From Lentzea alba (GTDB lineage Bacteria > Actinomycetota > Actinomycetes > Mycobacteriales > Pseudonocardiaceae), in the NCBI RefSeq assembly GCF_011067745.1, contig NZ_JAAMPJ010000014.1, positions 306,652 through 370,651 on the forward strand: a stretch of DNA of 64,000 nt, written 5' to 3'. This document shows positions 26,195 through 34,740 of the stretch, piece by piece. Both the position numbers and the translations under genes were made by a program. Each line of letters starts with the position of its first letter. Position 1 is the first letter of the stretch. Below the pieces are notes generated by a model, which saw nothing but the letters and a program-made list of their open reading frames with translations, made no database searches and was not told where the DNA came from.

Positions 26195-28713
26195 CACTCT
26201 CCGAGTATCTGCAAAGCGGTCAGGGCATCGAGGGCGCGGAGGTCACGCACCGGGTCAAGGTCGCCCAGCGTGGCGGATCGGGCCAGCAGTAATACATCCA
26301 CCGCGGGTGCTGCATAAGTGCGGTTGGCCATCCGCTGCCAGTTGTTTAGCCACCGACCCGGCGCCGACGTGCTGACCGGGTACCCGACGAAGACCGACCG
26401 TGGCGTCAAGTCCTGCGGTGTCACCGGTTCCGGGTCAACGAACAACCAGTCAGAAGCAGTGGCTGGACAGCCGATCGGTCCAGACAGATGCCTCATCCCG
26501 CGGCGCAGTAGCACCCGCGCCAAGCGCGAGGCGACCTCCTCCGGATCGTCGGCTACTAGCACCACCAGGCCATCGCGGGTCGCGCCCGCCGCGATGAGAT
26601 CGGCGAGGTCTGGTGCGTCGTCGCTGGGCAGCGGCCAAGTCTGGGGCGGGCGCGGAGCAGGATCGTTGACTGGGGCAATTCTGGCCTGGCGACAACTCGG
26701 GCATCGCCCGCAGGGCGCGAGTGGCTCAACGAACCTCGCGGCGTCGCCGAACAGGTCGTAGGTGTGCTTGTCTGGCCGGTAAGCCGCAGCGACGGCCTCG
26801 CAAGCGGCGACAGCGTTACTGGCCAACTGTTCTATCGCTCTCAGGGCCTTCTGCGACCTGCCCATCTCCCGCTGCTGCCACGGGGTCCAGACATCACGCC
26901 AGAACTCGTCAGAATCCCAGTCGCTACGCAGCAGCGCGACGCCGACCCACTGGTGCTTACCTCCTTCCTTGAGATCAGCCAATTCGGTGACGTCCTCGGC
27001 ATCGGTCGGCAACCGGCGCAGCACACCCAACTCCACCAAACCCTGCACCAACTGGCTGTTCCACCGGAGGTTGTAGCTGCCGACCGCGCCGCGGCTGCCT
27101 TCGAGATCGACAAAGTCCCGATCGCCGATCGGCACGCGGTGGTCCCAGAGATCGCGCCACCGCTCCCGAGCGACCTCCGCGGTCAACACCGTGACGCCGA
27201 GGCTGGCAGCCTCCCGCCGGTCGTCGGGGGCGGTGAGCAACAGCGCCACAGCAACATCCCCGTCCCGACCGCCCCGGCCGATTTCCTGGTACCACCGGTC
27301 CACCGTCTCCGGCAGACAGGCGTGCACAATGCTGCGCACGTGCGGGTAGTCAATCCCCATCCCGAACGCGGACGTGGCGACGACAAGGTCGATGCTGGCC
27401 GGACTGTCGGCGGTCGCGCGCAGGCCGTCCAGCGCGGCCGCCCGGTCAGCGTCCTTGGTCTCGCCAGTGACCACGGCAAGCCGATCCCAGCCAGCCGCGC
27501 GCAGTCGATCTGTCCAGTCCCTGGCGTCGGCTGGTCGGGTCACGTACAAAATTGCCGGCCGGGGTAGGTGTGCCAGTGCCTCCAGGACCTGGGCTGCGCG
27601 GAGCTCGTCGTCCTCGGCTACGGCAACGAACAGATCCGGCTCGACACGCAGCGCGTTGGCCGCAATGAGCGTGCACTGGCCAGGCCCAGTGAATAGTTGG
27701 TGCAGGTCGGCCAACTCGCCTGGGCCAAGAGTGGCGCTTAGCAGCAGAGTCACCGGCGGTGGGTAGCCGATCACCGTCGCCGCGTCCACCAGGCTGGTGC
27801 GGAGATCGGCGAGGGTGCGGAACTCCGGCCGGAAGTCCCTACCCCAGTGCGTGACCAAGTGCGCCTCGTCAACAACCATCGCGCCCAGCCGCCCAGTCCG
27901 AGCCGCGTCGATGAGCAGGTGGCGCAGGGCCCGGCCGACCGACTCCGGTGAGGTCACTAGGAAGCGCTGCTTGCCGTCGCGCACCCGCCGCCGGATGAGT
28001 TCACGGGTCTGCTCCGGCGTACTCGATGTCCAGGCCAGGTGCAGCGCGGTGCGGTCGACGCGGCGGTTACGAGCAGCGAGGTGGTCGCGGAAGCGGCGCT
28101 CCAAGTCGTAGGCCAGGGCAGTGGTCGGAACCACCACAACCGTCACCCCGTACCGATACCGCTCGGCCAGACACAGCGCCACCTCGGTCTTGCCGGAACC
28201 AGTCGGCAGCATGGCGATCACTGTGGACCCGTCTGGGACCGACACCACCGCCCTACACGCAGCGCGCTGGCCGGGAGTCCGGTAGGTCTCGAAGCCGGTG
28301 CATGCGGTGAAGAACGGGTCGGCAGCCGGTTGGTCGGACTCGAAACGCTGGCCGCTGCTCTCCCCCGCCGCGGCCGCACCGTCCGGTGTGCCCAGCGAGT
28401 CGAGCCAGTCCGGTGCCCAAGCCGGGGCGGACCAGGTATCAGGCGCGATCTCCCGCAGGCCCGCCCGCGGTGCAGCACGTAGCCTGACGGAAATCGACTG
28501 CGCCGTCGTCACCCACGCGGTGTTCCCGTCCTCTAGCGATCGACGCCGCAGCAGTTGCCTAATCAGCACCGCGAGATCGAGGTCGCTGCCCTCGCCGCTA
28601 CCGGCCAGGTGCGCGACGCGCCTGCGCAGGTCGTCTTGGAATAGCGCGCCAGCGTCGGCCGTCGGCCTCTTGAGAAACCGCAGTAGTTGCGTCTCCTCCT
28701 CTACACCGGTCAC
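26194..28713 (-). CDS. dpdF: RecQ-like helicase DpdF
   Basis: 839 residues from GTG 28713, chosen because it overlaps the dpdE stop by 4 bases (GTGA) as elsewhere in this operon; the frame extends 10 codons further. Motif I PTGSGKT (170-176), motif II VVDEAHLVTHWGRDFRPEF (DEAH 282-285, with the RecQ-style WGxDFRPE), motif III LLLSATLG, motif V GMGIDYPHVR and motif VI QEIGRGGRDGD (479-486) are all present. A three-cysteine stretch CGRCPSC follows near residue 680, as in RecQ zinc regions. In Dpd islands DpdF is the RecQ-like helicase that accompanies DpdE. It probably acts on unmodified incoming DNA with the other subunits. Confidence 0.8.
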   Translation of the reverse strand: MTGVEEETQLLRFLKRPTADAGALFQDDLRRRVAHLAGSGEGSDLDLAVLIRQLLRRRSLEDGNTAWVTTAQSISVRLRAAPRAGLREIAPDTWSAPAWAPDWLDSLGTPDGAAAAGESSGQRFESDQPAADPFFTACTGFETYRTPGQRAACRAVVSVPDGSTVIAMLPTGSGKTEVALCLAERYRYGVTVVVVPTTALAYDLERRFRDHLAARNRRVDRTALHLAWTSSTPEQTRELIRRRVRDGKQRFLVTSPESVGRALRHLLIDAARTGRLGAMVVDEAHLVTHWGRDFRPEFRTLADLRTSLVDAATVIGYPPPVTLLLSATLGPGELADLHQLFTGPGQCTLIAANALRVEPDLFVAVAEDDELRAAQVLEALAHLPRPAILYVTRPADARDWTDRLRAAGWDRLAVVTGETKDADRAAALDGLRATADSPASIDLVVATSAFGMGIDYPHVRSIVHACLPETVDRWYQEIGRGGRDGDVAVALLLTAPDDRREAASLGVTVLTAEVARERWRDLWDHRVPIGDRDFVDLEGSRGAVGSYNLRWNSQLVQGLVELGVLRRLPTDAEDVTELADLKEGGKHQWVGVALLRSDWDSDEFWRDVWTPWQQREMGRSQKALRAIEQLASNAVAACEAVAAAYRPDKHTYDLFGDAARFVEPLAPCGRCPSCRQARIAPVNDPAPRPPQTWPLPSDDAPDLADLIAAGATRDGLVVLVADDPEEVASRLARVLLRRGMRHLSGPIGCPATASDWLFVDPEPVTPQDLTPRSVFVGYPVSTSAPGRWLNNWQRMANRTYAAPAVDVLLLARSATLGDLDPVRDLRALDALTALQILGE

Positions 28714-31700
28714 CGCGACGGCCACAGCACGACCGCCCCGCACGCGATCACCGACATCACCGGCTTCTCAATCCCGTTGACCAGCGCCTGGCCGAGGTAC
28801 TCAGCTAGGCGCATCTCCTGGTATGCCCCTTCTCGCTCGGCCTCTGACGGTAGTTGGTGTGACCGCGCACGCAGGATCGCGAGCCTGGCCGTGATCTCGT
28901 CGCGGGCCTGGTGAGCGGCCGCGACCGGCGCCGTCGTGACCGCTGGCGAACGCCGCGCGTGTTCGAGCGCAGCTTCGCCGGCGAGCCGACACAACTCAGT
29001 CCACGCTGGGAAGGCCTCCAGCACCTCCCGCCAAATCGGACCGCTCAGCAACCGGTCCCGATACTCATCGAAGTCAGCGCTGAGCACTTCAGCGCAGGAC
29101 GGTGACGGGGCCTGTCCGAGCGCGTTGGTGCAAATCCGGAGGATCTCTGGAGGCAACAGCGCATCCCCACGGCGGCGAAGCCGGTTAGCTACCGCCGCTG
29201 TCTCAGACGCCAAGTGGGACGCATCAAACTCGACAAGGATGTCGCAGGACAACCAAAGGGTCGGTTCCTCGACGTTGCGGGACGGACGAACCACCGCGCG
29301 GGCTCGACCGCGTTCGTCGGTTCGAAGGTATTGGTCCAACCAGTCGACGAGCGGATTGCCCAATCTAAAAGGCGCGACGCCGTCGAGGTCGACGGCAAGG
29401 CTACGCTCGTAGGCCCACTCGCCACCGACCAACGGCCGGACAGCCGGTACCACGTCGTCAGGGAGGCCAAGAATACGCTCGCCGGGTCGCACAGAGAACC
29501 GCACGACGCCACGCTGATCCTCATGGTGCCGAAGGTTGATCCCGCCCTGCAGTGAGGTGAGCCGTGAGAAGGCGGCACGCAGCGCACCGACATCCGCGTC
29601 AGCTGCACGAAGATCTGCGGCGCTGCCCTGGTCAAAACTCGTGGAAACAGCGACCGACTCCAATTCGTCGAGCAGGTCAATCTCGATACGCTCGGCAGCC
29701 AAGCTGTCCCGCAGTTCATCCACGTCAAAAAGGAACGCCTCGCTCCCCTTGGCCAGCAACGCATCAACCACATGCTGGACCACTTCAGCGAGTCGGCGTT
29801 GCAGGGTAGCCACGGATTCGTTGAAGATGCCGATGCCATCGCGCAAAAGTTGCAGGTGCGCAGTCACCCATTCGCTGGATGGCTCAGTGAAAACCACGAC
29901 CTCAGCGGGTCCGACCCGCCGGGCATACCGGTCGAGCCGCCCGATCCGCTGCTCCAGGCGGTTCGGATCGATCGGCAGGTCCAGGTTGACCAGCACATCG
30001 GCACCCTGCAGGTTCCGCCCCTCCTCGATGCTGCTGTCTCCGACCAGCACTCGAGCGCCGGGTTCGTACAGGAACGCCGCAACAGATTCCTCCCGTACCC
30101 GCTGAGCGGTCCGTTCCAGGTGGCTCCCGACTATGCCCGGCCAACGTTCCACTGCAGCATCGAAGAAATCCTGCGCGCCCGCGACGGATGTACCCACCAC
30201 AACGATCTTCTGCCCCTTGTTCAGGCGCTCTTGGACGATGTCCAGGGCGGTCACTGTGCGGGTGCTCGTCTCGGCCAACAGAAGTCGCGCGACGGTGGAC
30301 TCGAGCAGTACCCGCTCGCGGCTGAGCACCGCGGCAGCGCCCCCTGGTCGAACCGCTAACCGTCGCCGCAAGTGGTGCAGCAGTGTGCGCGGCCCGCCAA
30401 GTCCGTTGAGCACCGCGAAGGGGTACTGGGCCACCGACACCGCTGGCCCGCCTTCGTTCACCAAATCTCGATAGCGGTCGAGAAACTCGTCGACAACGAC
30501 CTGGGCCGGATCGTCCACCGGGATGAAGATCGCTCGCCTACCGGCGACGGGATAGTCCTCCGTTGGCCCGGTGTTGCGGCGATGCCGGACGACGCGCCGG
30601 CTGATCCGGTAGGTCTCCCGCACATAGTCAGCCAACTCCGCCCAATACGGTCCGCCAACGTCTGTCTCCGCCAGGCATCGCTCGGCCAAGCGGACCACGG
30701 CCGGATCATTGCCATGCGTGCCCATGAGGTCGCCGACTACTGACCTACGCTGCCGCAGGCTTGCCTTCCGTGCGACGAGCACTTCGAGGTCGGTAGCCTC
30801 CTTCTCACGCTGCAGCAGCCGTTGACGGAACGCGGCAATGTCCGTGCGCGGGAAAGCCACCGGATCGACGAGGTTCAGCAGGTCGCGGAACGTCGTAGGG
30901 TCCCCCCGCATCGGCGTGGCCGACAGCAACAGCAGACCTGGCACCGCCAGAAGTTCCTCGCGAAGCGCCGGCCGTCGGTCGAGATGGGGCAACAACTGGT
31001 GCGCCTCGTCCACCACGACCAGCGCACGCTCGCGCAACCGCGGCACCGAACCGAGTTCGTCGTGGGAGATGAGGACCAGACGCTGCCCGCCGAGCTGGCG
31101 ACCAAGCAGAAACTTGTTCCTGATCTCGTCACGCCATTGGTCAACAAGCGTGGCCGGAACCGCGATGAGCACCATCGCGGAACTGTCGTCGAGCATCAGT
31201 TGACGGACGACGAGCCCAGCCTCGATGGTCTTTCCCAAACCCACCTCGTCGCCCAGCAGGTAGCGCAGCACCGGGTCGGACAGCACGCGAGCGACGGTAT
31301 CGAGTTGGTGATCGTACAGTTCGACGGCCGCAGAGAGGGCCGCGGTGAACCCGTGCGCCGAGCGGCGCTGGCGGACCAACTCGTCCAGGAAGGGACGGCG
31401 AGCCTCGTAAAATTCCGGCGAGTCGCAGAAGCCCTCTGCGACCGCCCTCACCGGGTGGGATACCGAGGTGCCAGCACGGACAACGAACTGATTGGCAGCG
31501 AGTTTCACATCGCGCGGCATGCCTCGCACACGGACCCAATACTCGTCATGACCCGACCAACCTGTCACTTCCGCCGAGTGCCACCCATATGGCTCACCGC
31601 GCAGCCATACCCTGGTACCCAGCGCCACCCGCACCACGCGTTCTGCACCTAGTCCGTTCCGCACTTCAAGCGAGCCGACAAGGGCTCCCGCACGAGGCCT

Positions 31701-31766
31701 ACAGCGATCTAGCTCGCCTGCACCTGGCGCCATGGCTGCACGCCTGCGGGACAGACGCTCGTACAC
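28710..31766 (-). CDS. dpdE: SNF2/RapA-like helicase DpdE, first gene of the operon
   Basis: 1018 residues from a GTG at 31766 with GGAGG 4 bases before it; an ATG at 31733 lacks such a site. Motif I GDEVGLGKT (172-180), motif II VVDEAHQLL (DEAH 253-256), motif III LLLSATPMRG (about 279-288), and in the second lobe VLVGDSSIEEGRNLQ and QRIGRLDRYAR (606-616) place it in the SNF2/RapA group. It heads a run of eight overlapping genes, so the promoter should lie in 31767-32000. The neighbours in order are RecQ-like, DpdG, P-loop ATPase, small helical protein, large helicase and PLD protein, the same as dpdE to dpdK of the 7-deazaguanine DNA restriction islands. Confidence 0.8.
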   Translation of the reverse strand: MYERLSRRRAAMAPGAGELDRCRPRAGALVGSLEVRNGLGAERVVRVALGTRVWLRGEPYGWHSAEVTGWSGHDEYWVRVRGMPRDVKLAANQFVVRAGTSVSHPVRAVAEGFCDSPEFYEARRPFLDELVRQRRSAHGFTAALSAAVELYDHQLDTVARVLSDPVLRYLLGDEVGLGKTIEAGLVVRQLMLDDSSAMVLIAVPATLVDQWRDEIRNKFLLGRQLGGQRLVLISHDELGSVPRLRERALVVVDEAHQLLPHLDRRPALREELLAVPGLLLLSATPMRGDPTTFRDLLNLVDPVAFPRTDIAAFRQRLLQREKEATDLEVLVARKASLRQRRSVVGDLMGTHGNDPAVVRLAERCLAETDVGGPYWAELADYVRETYRISRRVVRHRRNTGPTEDYPVAGRRAIFIPVDDPAQVVVDEFLDRYRDLVNEGGPAVSVAQYPFAVLNGLGGPRTLLHHLRRRLAVRPGGAAAVLSRERVLLESTVARLLLAETSTRTVTALDIVQERLNKGQKIVVVGTSVAGAQDFFDAAVERWPGIVGSHLERTAQRVREESVAAFLYEPGARVLVGDSSIEEGRNLQGADVLVNLDLPIDPNRLEQRIGRLDRYARRVGPAEVVVFTEPSSEWVTAHLQLLRDGIGIFNESVATLQRRLAEVVQHVVDALLAKGSEAFLFDVDELRDSLAAERIEIDLLDELESVAVSTSFDQGSAADLRAADADVGALRAAFSRLTSLQGGINLRHHEDQRGVVRFSVRPGERILGLPDDVVPAVRPLVGGEWAYERSLAVDLDGVAPFRLGNPLVDWLDQYLRTDERGRARAVVRPSRNVEEPTLWLSCDILVEFDASHLASETAAVANRLRRRGDALLPPEILRICTNALGQAPSPSCAEVLSADFDEYRDRLLSGPIWREVLEAFPAWTELCRLAGEAALEHARRSPAVTTAPVAAAHQARDEITARLAILRARSHQLPSEAEREGAYQEMRLAEYLGQALVNGIEKPVMSVIACGAVVLWPSR

Positions 31767-32334
31767 ACTGCCTCCGCGGTCTCGACCAGGAACTCACACA
31801 CGATCAATCAGATCGTCGTCGCGACTGTAGAAGTTCGTTACAGGAGGCGGTGATGGCCGACGACCTGTCGGTCGGCCCACCCTCCCACTCGAGCAGCCGT
31901 GACAAGCTGAGCCGACGCAAAGATTACCCCCGACGAGCAGCTCCGACGAACTGTTCGATTGTTATCCGTGAGGAAGGTGATTGCTGCATACAGACTGCCC
32001 GTGCGCCTACCAGCGCCGCTCAAGGGGGAATGCTAGCGGAGCAACTTCTCGCCCACGCAGCAGCTCGTGACCGTCTCGGCCCGCTGGAGGAGGTCATCGC
32101 CGCCTAGTCTATGAGGACGTCGCGCGCCGCGATCGTACGAGCAAACGCTGCTCCAGCAGCTGCTCGGACAGATGAATTTGGCGACTCACACCTAGTGAAC
32201 AAGGTCCACTGAGGATTACGAAGGACTATCAGCGGTCCGTCTGGAAGACAGACAGCGCGACAATGACCCGTATCGGCGCCAGACTTGCGACAACTGGTAA
32301 CCTTTCCGCAAACTCCAGCAGGCGAAGGGGTGCC
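31767..32334. other. gap with divergent promoters
   Basis: About 570 bases between the divergent dpdE-like operon and the PIN-GIY-YIG gene. No supported gene was found; frames on both strands are short and without family wording. The promoter of the eight-gene operon should be here. No dpdA, dpdB or dpdC sequence lies in this gap. Confidence 0.5.
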
Positions 32335-33660
32335 ATGAAGCGCAACATACGCGATACAGCCAGTAACATGGCAGGAGGTGAACCGCGCGGCATTTTCGAC
32401 GGGTTCGAAGGCTTCCGAACGCCTACGGACGAGGATTACCAATCCCTACTCACCCAGGGAATGGTTGTGCTCGACACCAATGTCTTACTCAATCTGTATC
32501 GATACAACGCGCAGACGCGGACCGATCTTGTTGCCGTGCTCACCAAATTGGGAGATCGCCTGTGGGTCCCTCATCAGGTTGTGGTCGAGTTTTGGCGCGG
32601 CCGGGAATCCGCTCTACGAGATCTACAGGAGACCGGCGACAACACCGTCGAAGCACTAGAAGGCCACCTTCAGGAATCCATCAAGGTACTGCGACACTGG
32701 GGCAACCGGGTCGCCCTATCGACGGAGCGCCGCGCCGAGCTGCAACACTACCTCGACCTGGCGTTTAACTCCGTCACGGAGGCCATCAAGGGATTCATTG
32801 CAGAAGAGGCTCTTGAACAAGCCTTGGACACAAACAATGATCCTATTCTCCAAGCTCTAGAACCGGTAGTCAAAGGCCGCGTAGGCAGACCCATGAGCAC
32901 TGAAGCCCAAGCAGAGGCGATCAAGGAGGCTTTACGTCGAATCCAAGCAAGCGAACCTCCCGGATTCAAGGACAAGAACAAGATCGATGAATTGGCAGCC
33001 GGTGACTACCTTGTTTGGAAACAGGTCCTGGACGAAGCGGGGCAGCGCAATCGCGACGTCCTCCTCGTAACCGGTGATGTCAAAGATGATTGGTGGCGCA
33101 GGGATCGGGGTCAGACGCGAGGCCCCCGCCCCGAGCTCGCGGATGAACTACGTCGCTGTGCAGGCGTACGGCTGTTCATGCTACGCCCCGAGAGTTTGCT
33201 CATGCGTGCCCGCGACATCCTTCGCGTTGATGTCCAGGAGGAATCCGTTCAAGACGCAGAACGTGTTGATCGGGTGCATTCACTTAGCGCGTCCAAATCA
33301 GTTGATCCTTCAGACGTTTTGACTGAGTCTTCCGATCCGCTGCCGTACACATACGAGAATGTCGGTGGAGCACCCCGATCGGCTGGCGTCCACCTCGTAT
33401 TTGATGGGGACGAAATCATATACATTGGATCAACGGGAAATCTACGGGCACGTCTACGGCAGCATCTCGCTGGCCCCCGAGGCTCCTCCGTATTGCACGA
33501 CCGGGTCGGCCGACTGCTAGACACCCCTGAAAATTTCGTTCAAGCTACAGACGTCGCCGATTGGCTTGGAAATTGCAGCGTCCGTTGGTATGAAACCAAC
33601 GATCCTGCAAGTGTGAAGGAAGCACTGCTCGGGACTAACAATCCTCGCTTTAATCGCTGA
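32335..33660 (+). CDS. PIN-like domain fused to GIY-YIG nuclease domain
   Basis: 441 residues from ATG 32335 with GAAGGGG about 6 bases upstream; the frame is open further but without a site. The N-terminal half is a PIN-like (PIN_8 type) RNase domain: VVLDTNVLLNLYRY (42-55) carries the first acidic residue, HQVVVEFWRGR the glutamate, and LLVTGDVKDDWW the later aspartates. Residues 350-441 form a GIY-YIG nuclease: GVHLVFDGDEIIYIGST followed by NLRARLRQHL. A helical linker joins them. Two nuclease folds in one chain suggest a defence or toxin protein that cleaves both RNA and DNA; this is inferred. Composition is more AT-rich than the adjacent operon. It is divergent from dpdE. Confidence 0.8.
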   Translation: MKRNIRDTASNMAGGEPRGIFDGFEGFRTPTDEDYQSLLTQGMVVLDTNVLLNLYRYNAQTRTDLVAVLTKLGDRLWVPHQVVVEFWRGRESALRDLQETGDNTVEALEGHLQESIKVLRHWGNRVALSTERRAELQHYLDLAFNSVTEAIKGFIAEEALEQALDTNNDPILQALEPVVKGRVGRPMSTEAQAEAIKEALRRIQASEPPGFKDKNKIDELAAGDYLVWKQVLDEAGQRNRDVLLVTGDVKDDWWRRDRGQTRGPRPELADELRRCAGVRLFMLRPESLLMRARDILRVDVQEESVQDAERVDRVHSLSASKSVDPSDVLTESSDPLPYTYENVGGAPRSAGVHLVFDGDEIIYIGSTGNLRARLRQHLAGPRGSSVLHDRVGRLLDTPENFVQATDVADWLGNCSVRWYETNDPASVKEALLGTNNPRFNR

Positions 33661-33914
33661 GCAACTGTGATCTCGCTCGTTAGCGTTGCGGTGTCCAGTG
33701 CGGACAGCAGATTAGCCTCGCGGCGCCCGAGCGGGCGCCTCGCAGCGCCTTGCCGTCGACTGATCGCTGTGCGGTATCGCGTCGGCCATGCCGGCGCGGC
33801 CGGAGTGAGGGTGCGCGGCCAGCGGCGAGCCCAATGCTGAGCAGGCCGGCGTCGAGACGGGCCGCTATGCCGATGCCCGCATCGCGCTGGTAGCAGTCGA
33901 ACGTCGATGCGGCG

Positions 33915-34025
33915 AGAAGTCACGACGTGGGCAGCACGGGGGGGGCGGTTAGTGCGCAATTCCCTCCTCGAACACCCAGAGTTCGATCAAGCGGGCGAGG
34001 GTTTATCAACCCTCACCCGCTTTTC
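33915..34025 (+). repeat. divergent third copy of the intergenic element with terminator
   Basis: The stretch ACGTGGG, then TAGTGCGCAATTC and TCCTCGAAC, follows the order of the 39-base repeat but with many changes. Then GAGTTCGATCAAGCGGGCGA matches the 11.84-kb copy (GGAGTTGATCAAGCGG). The hairpin AAGCGGGCGAGGGTT / AACCCTCACCCGCTT (33989-34003, 34008-34022; one mismatch) ends in a T-run. Confidence 0.6.
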
Positions 34026-34410
34026 CTTCATGGCGTTTAACGCTGGGCTCGCAGACCGCTATCGAGCACATCTCGACGCGATGCGGTTTCCGCACCATTT
34101 CGGGTAGCGTCAGCTCGCTATCTGAGCCCGCTGGAGAGCAATCACGAACCAGCCACGGGATCAGGTCGAATGCTAAGTCCAGGATGGCCGGCTCACGAGG
34201 CGTACATGCACAGGATCCTTCAGCCACGCCGCCCGAGCTTGAACTGTGGCGATCTGTAGCTCTAGATCGTATACGTCTTCGGGGGGACGGTCAGCGGCGC
34301 TCGTACCGGCATGTAGGAGCCACTCGATGGCTTCATCGAGGGTTGTGCCGCGGAGATCGAGCGGACAACAGCCAAGATGCTCAGCCAATCGGAGTGGGGC
34401 GGTTCTAGCG

Positions 34411-34626
34411 GCTGTTCTCGCGGGCCAGGCGTCCTTCATGCTCGTCGGGGCCCAGCAGGACGCGCGCCTCCACATGTTCGGCACGATCGGCAAGGCCTTG
34501 CTCGACCGACGCAAGGCAGCGCATATCGGCGCGGTTCAGGGGAAGTTGGGAACGGGCAAGGCCGTCATCGCCACGCGGCTGCTCGCCGACATCCCGAGAA
34601 TGTTCCACGAGGTCGAAGTCCGCTAA
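34411..34626 (+). pseudogene. DUF2075-like (Schlafen group 3-type) helicase remnant
   Basis: A plus-strand frame of about 70 residues reads AAVLAGQASFMLVGAQQDAR, then KAAHIGAVQGKLGTGKAVIA and TRLLADIPRMF before a stop. The P-loop (GKLGTGKAVIATRLL) is in the form used by DUF2075 proteins (GGPGTGKSVIA...LL). The rest of the roughly 600-residue protein is absent, so only the N-terminal edge survives. The first 41 bases are 36/41 identical to 5882-5922. It is probably debris from a deleted defence gene. Confidence 0.5.
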
Positions 34627-34740
34627 AGGGGCAACACCCAAACCCTTCCTACGCCCACCCACAACGACGACGTGACGCTCTTCAGCGCACACGACCCGCG
34701 GGAGTTCGACCGCTACCGCTGACCGGTTAGCATCGTCGCG

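Larger units (their letters stand above)
33661..34740. other. decayed spacer
   Basis: A 1.1-kb stretch without an intact gene. It holds a divergent third copy of the intergenic element with a terminator hairpin (about 33915-34025), a minus-strand frame of protein-like wording without family (about 34185-34395, EHLGCCPLDLRGTTLDEAIE and AWLKDPVHVRLV), and a plus-strand DUF2075-like remnant (34411-34626). Confidence 0.55.

Noticed and set aside
14472..31766. Possible DISARM, Druantia or BREX assignment of the eight-gene operon
   Set aside because: There is no methyltransferase, no DUF1998-containing helicase, no PglZ and no protease. The gene order and sizes fit the Dpd set better.
32104..32442. 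Minus-strand frame overlapping the start of the PIN-GIY-YIG gene
   Set aside because: It conflicts with a well-supported gene and has no recognisable domain.
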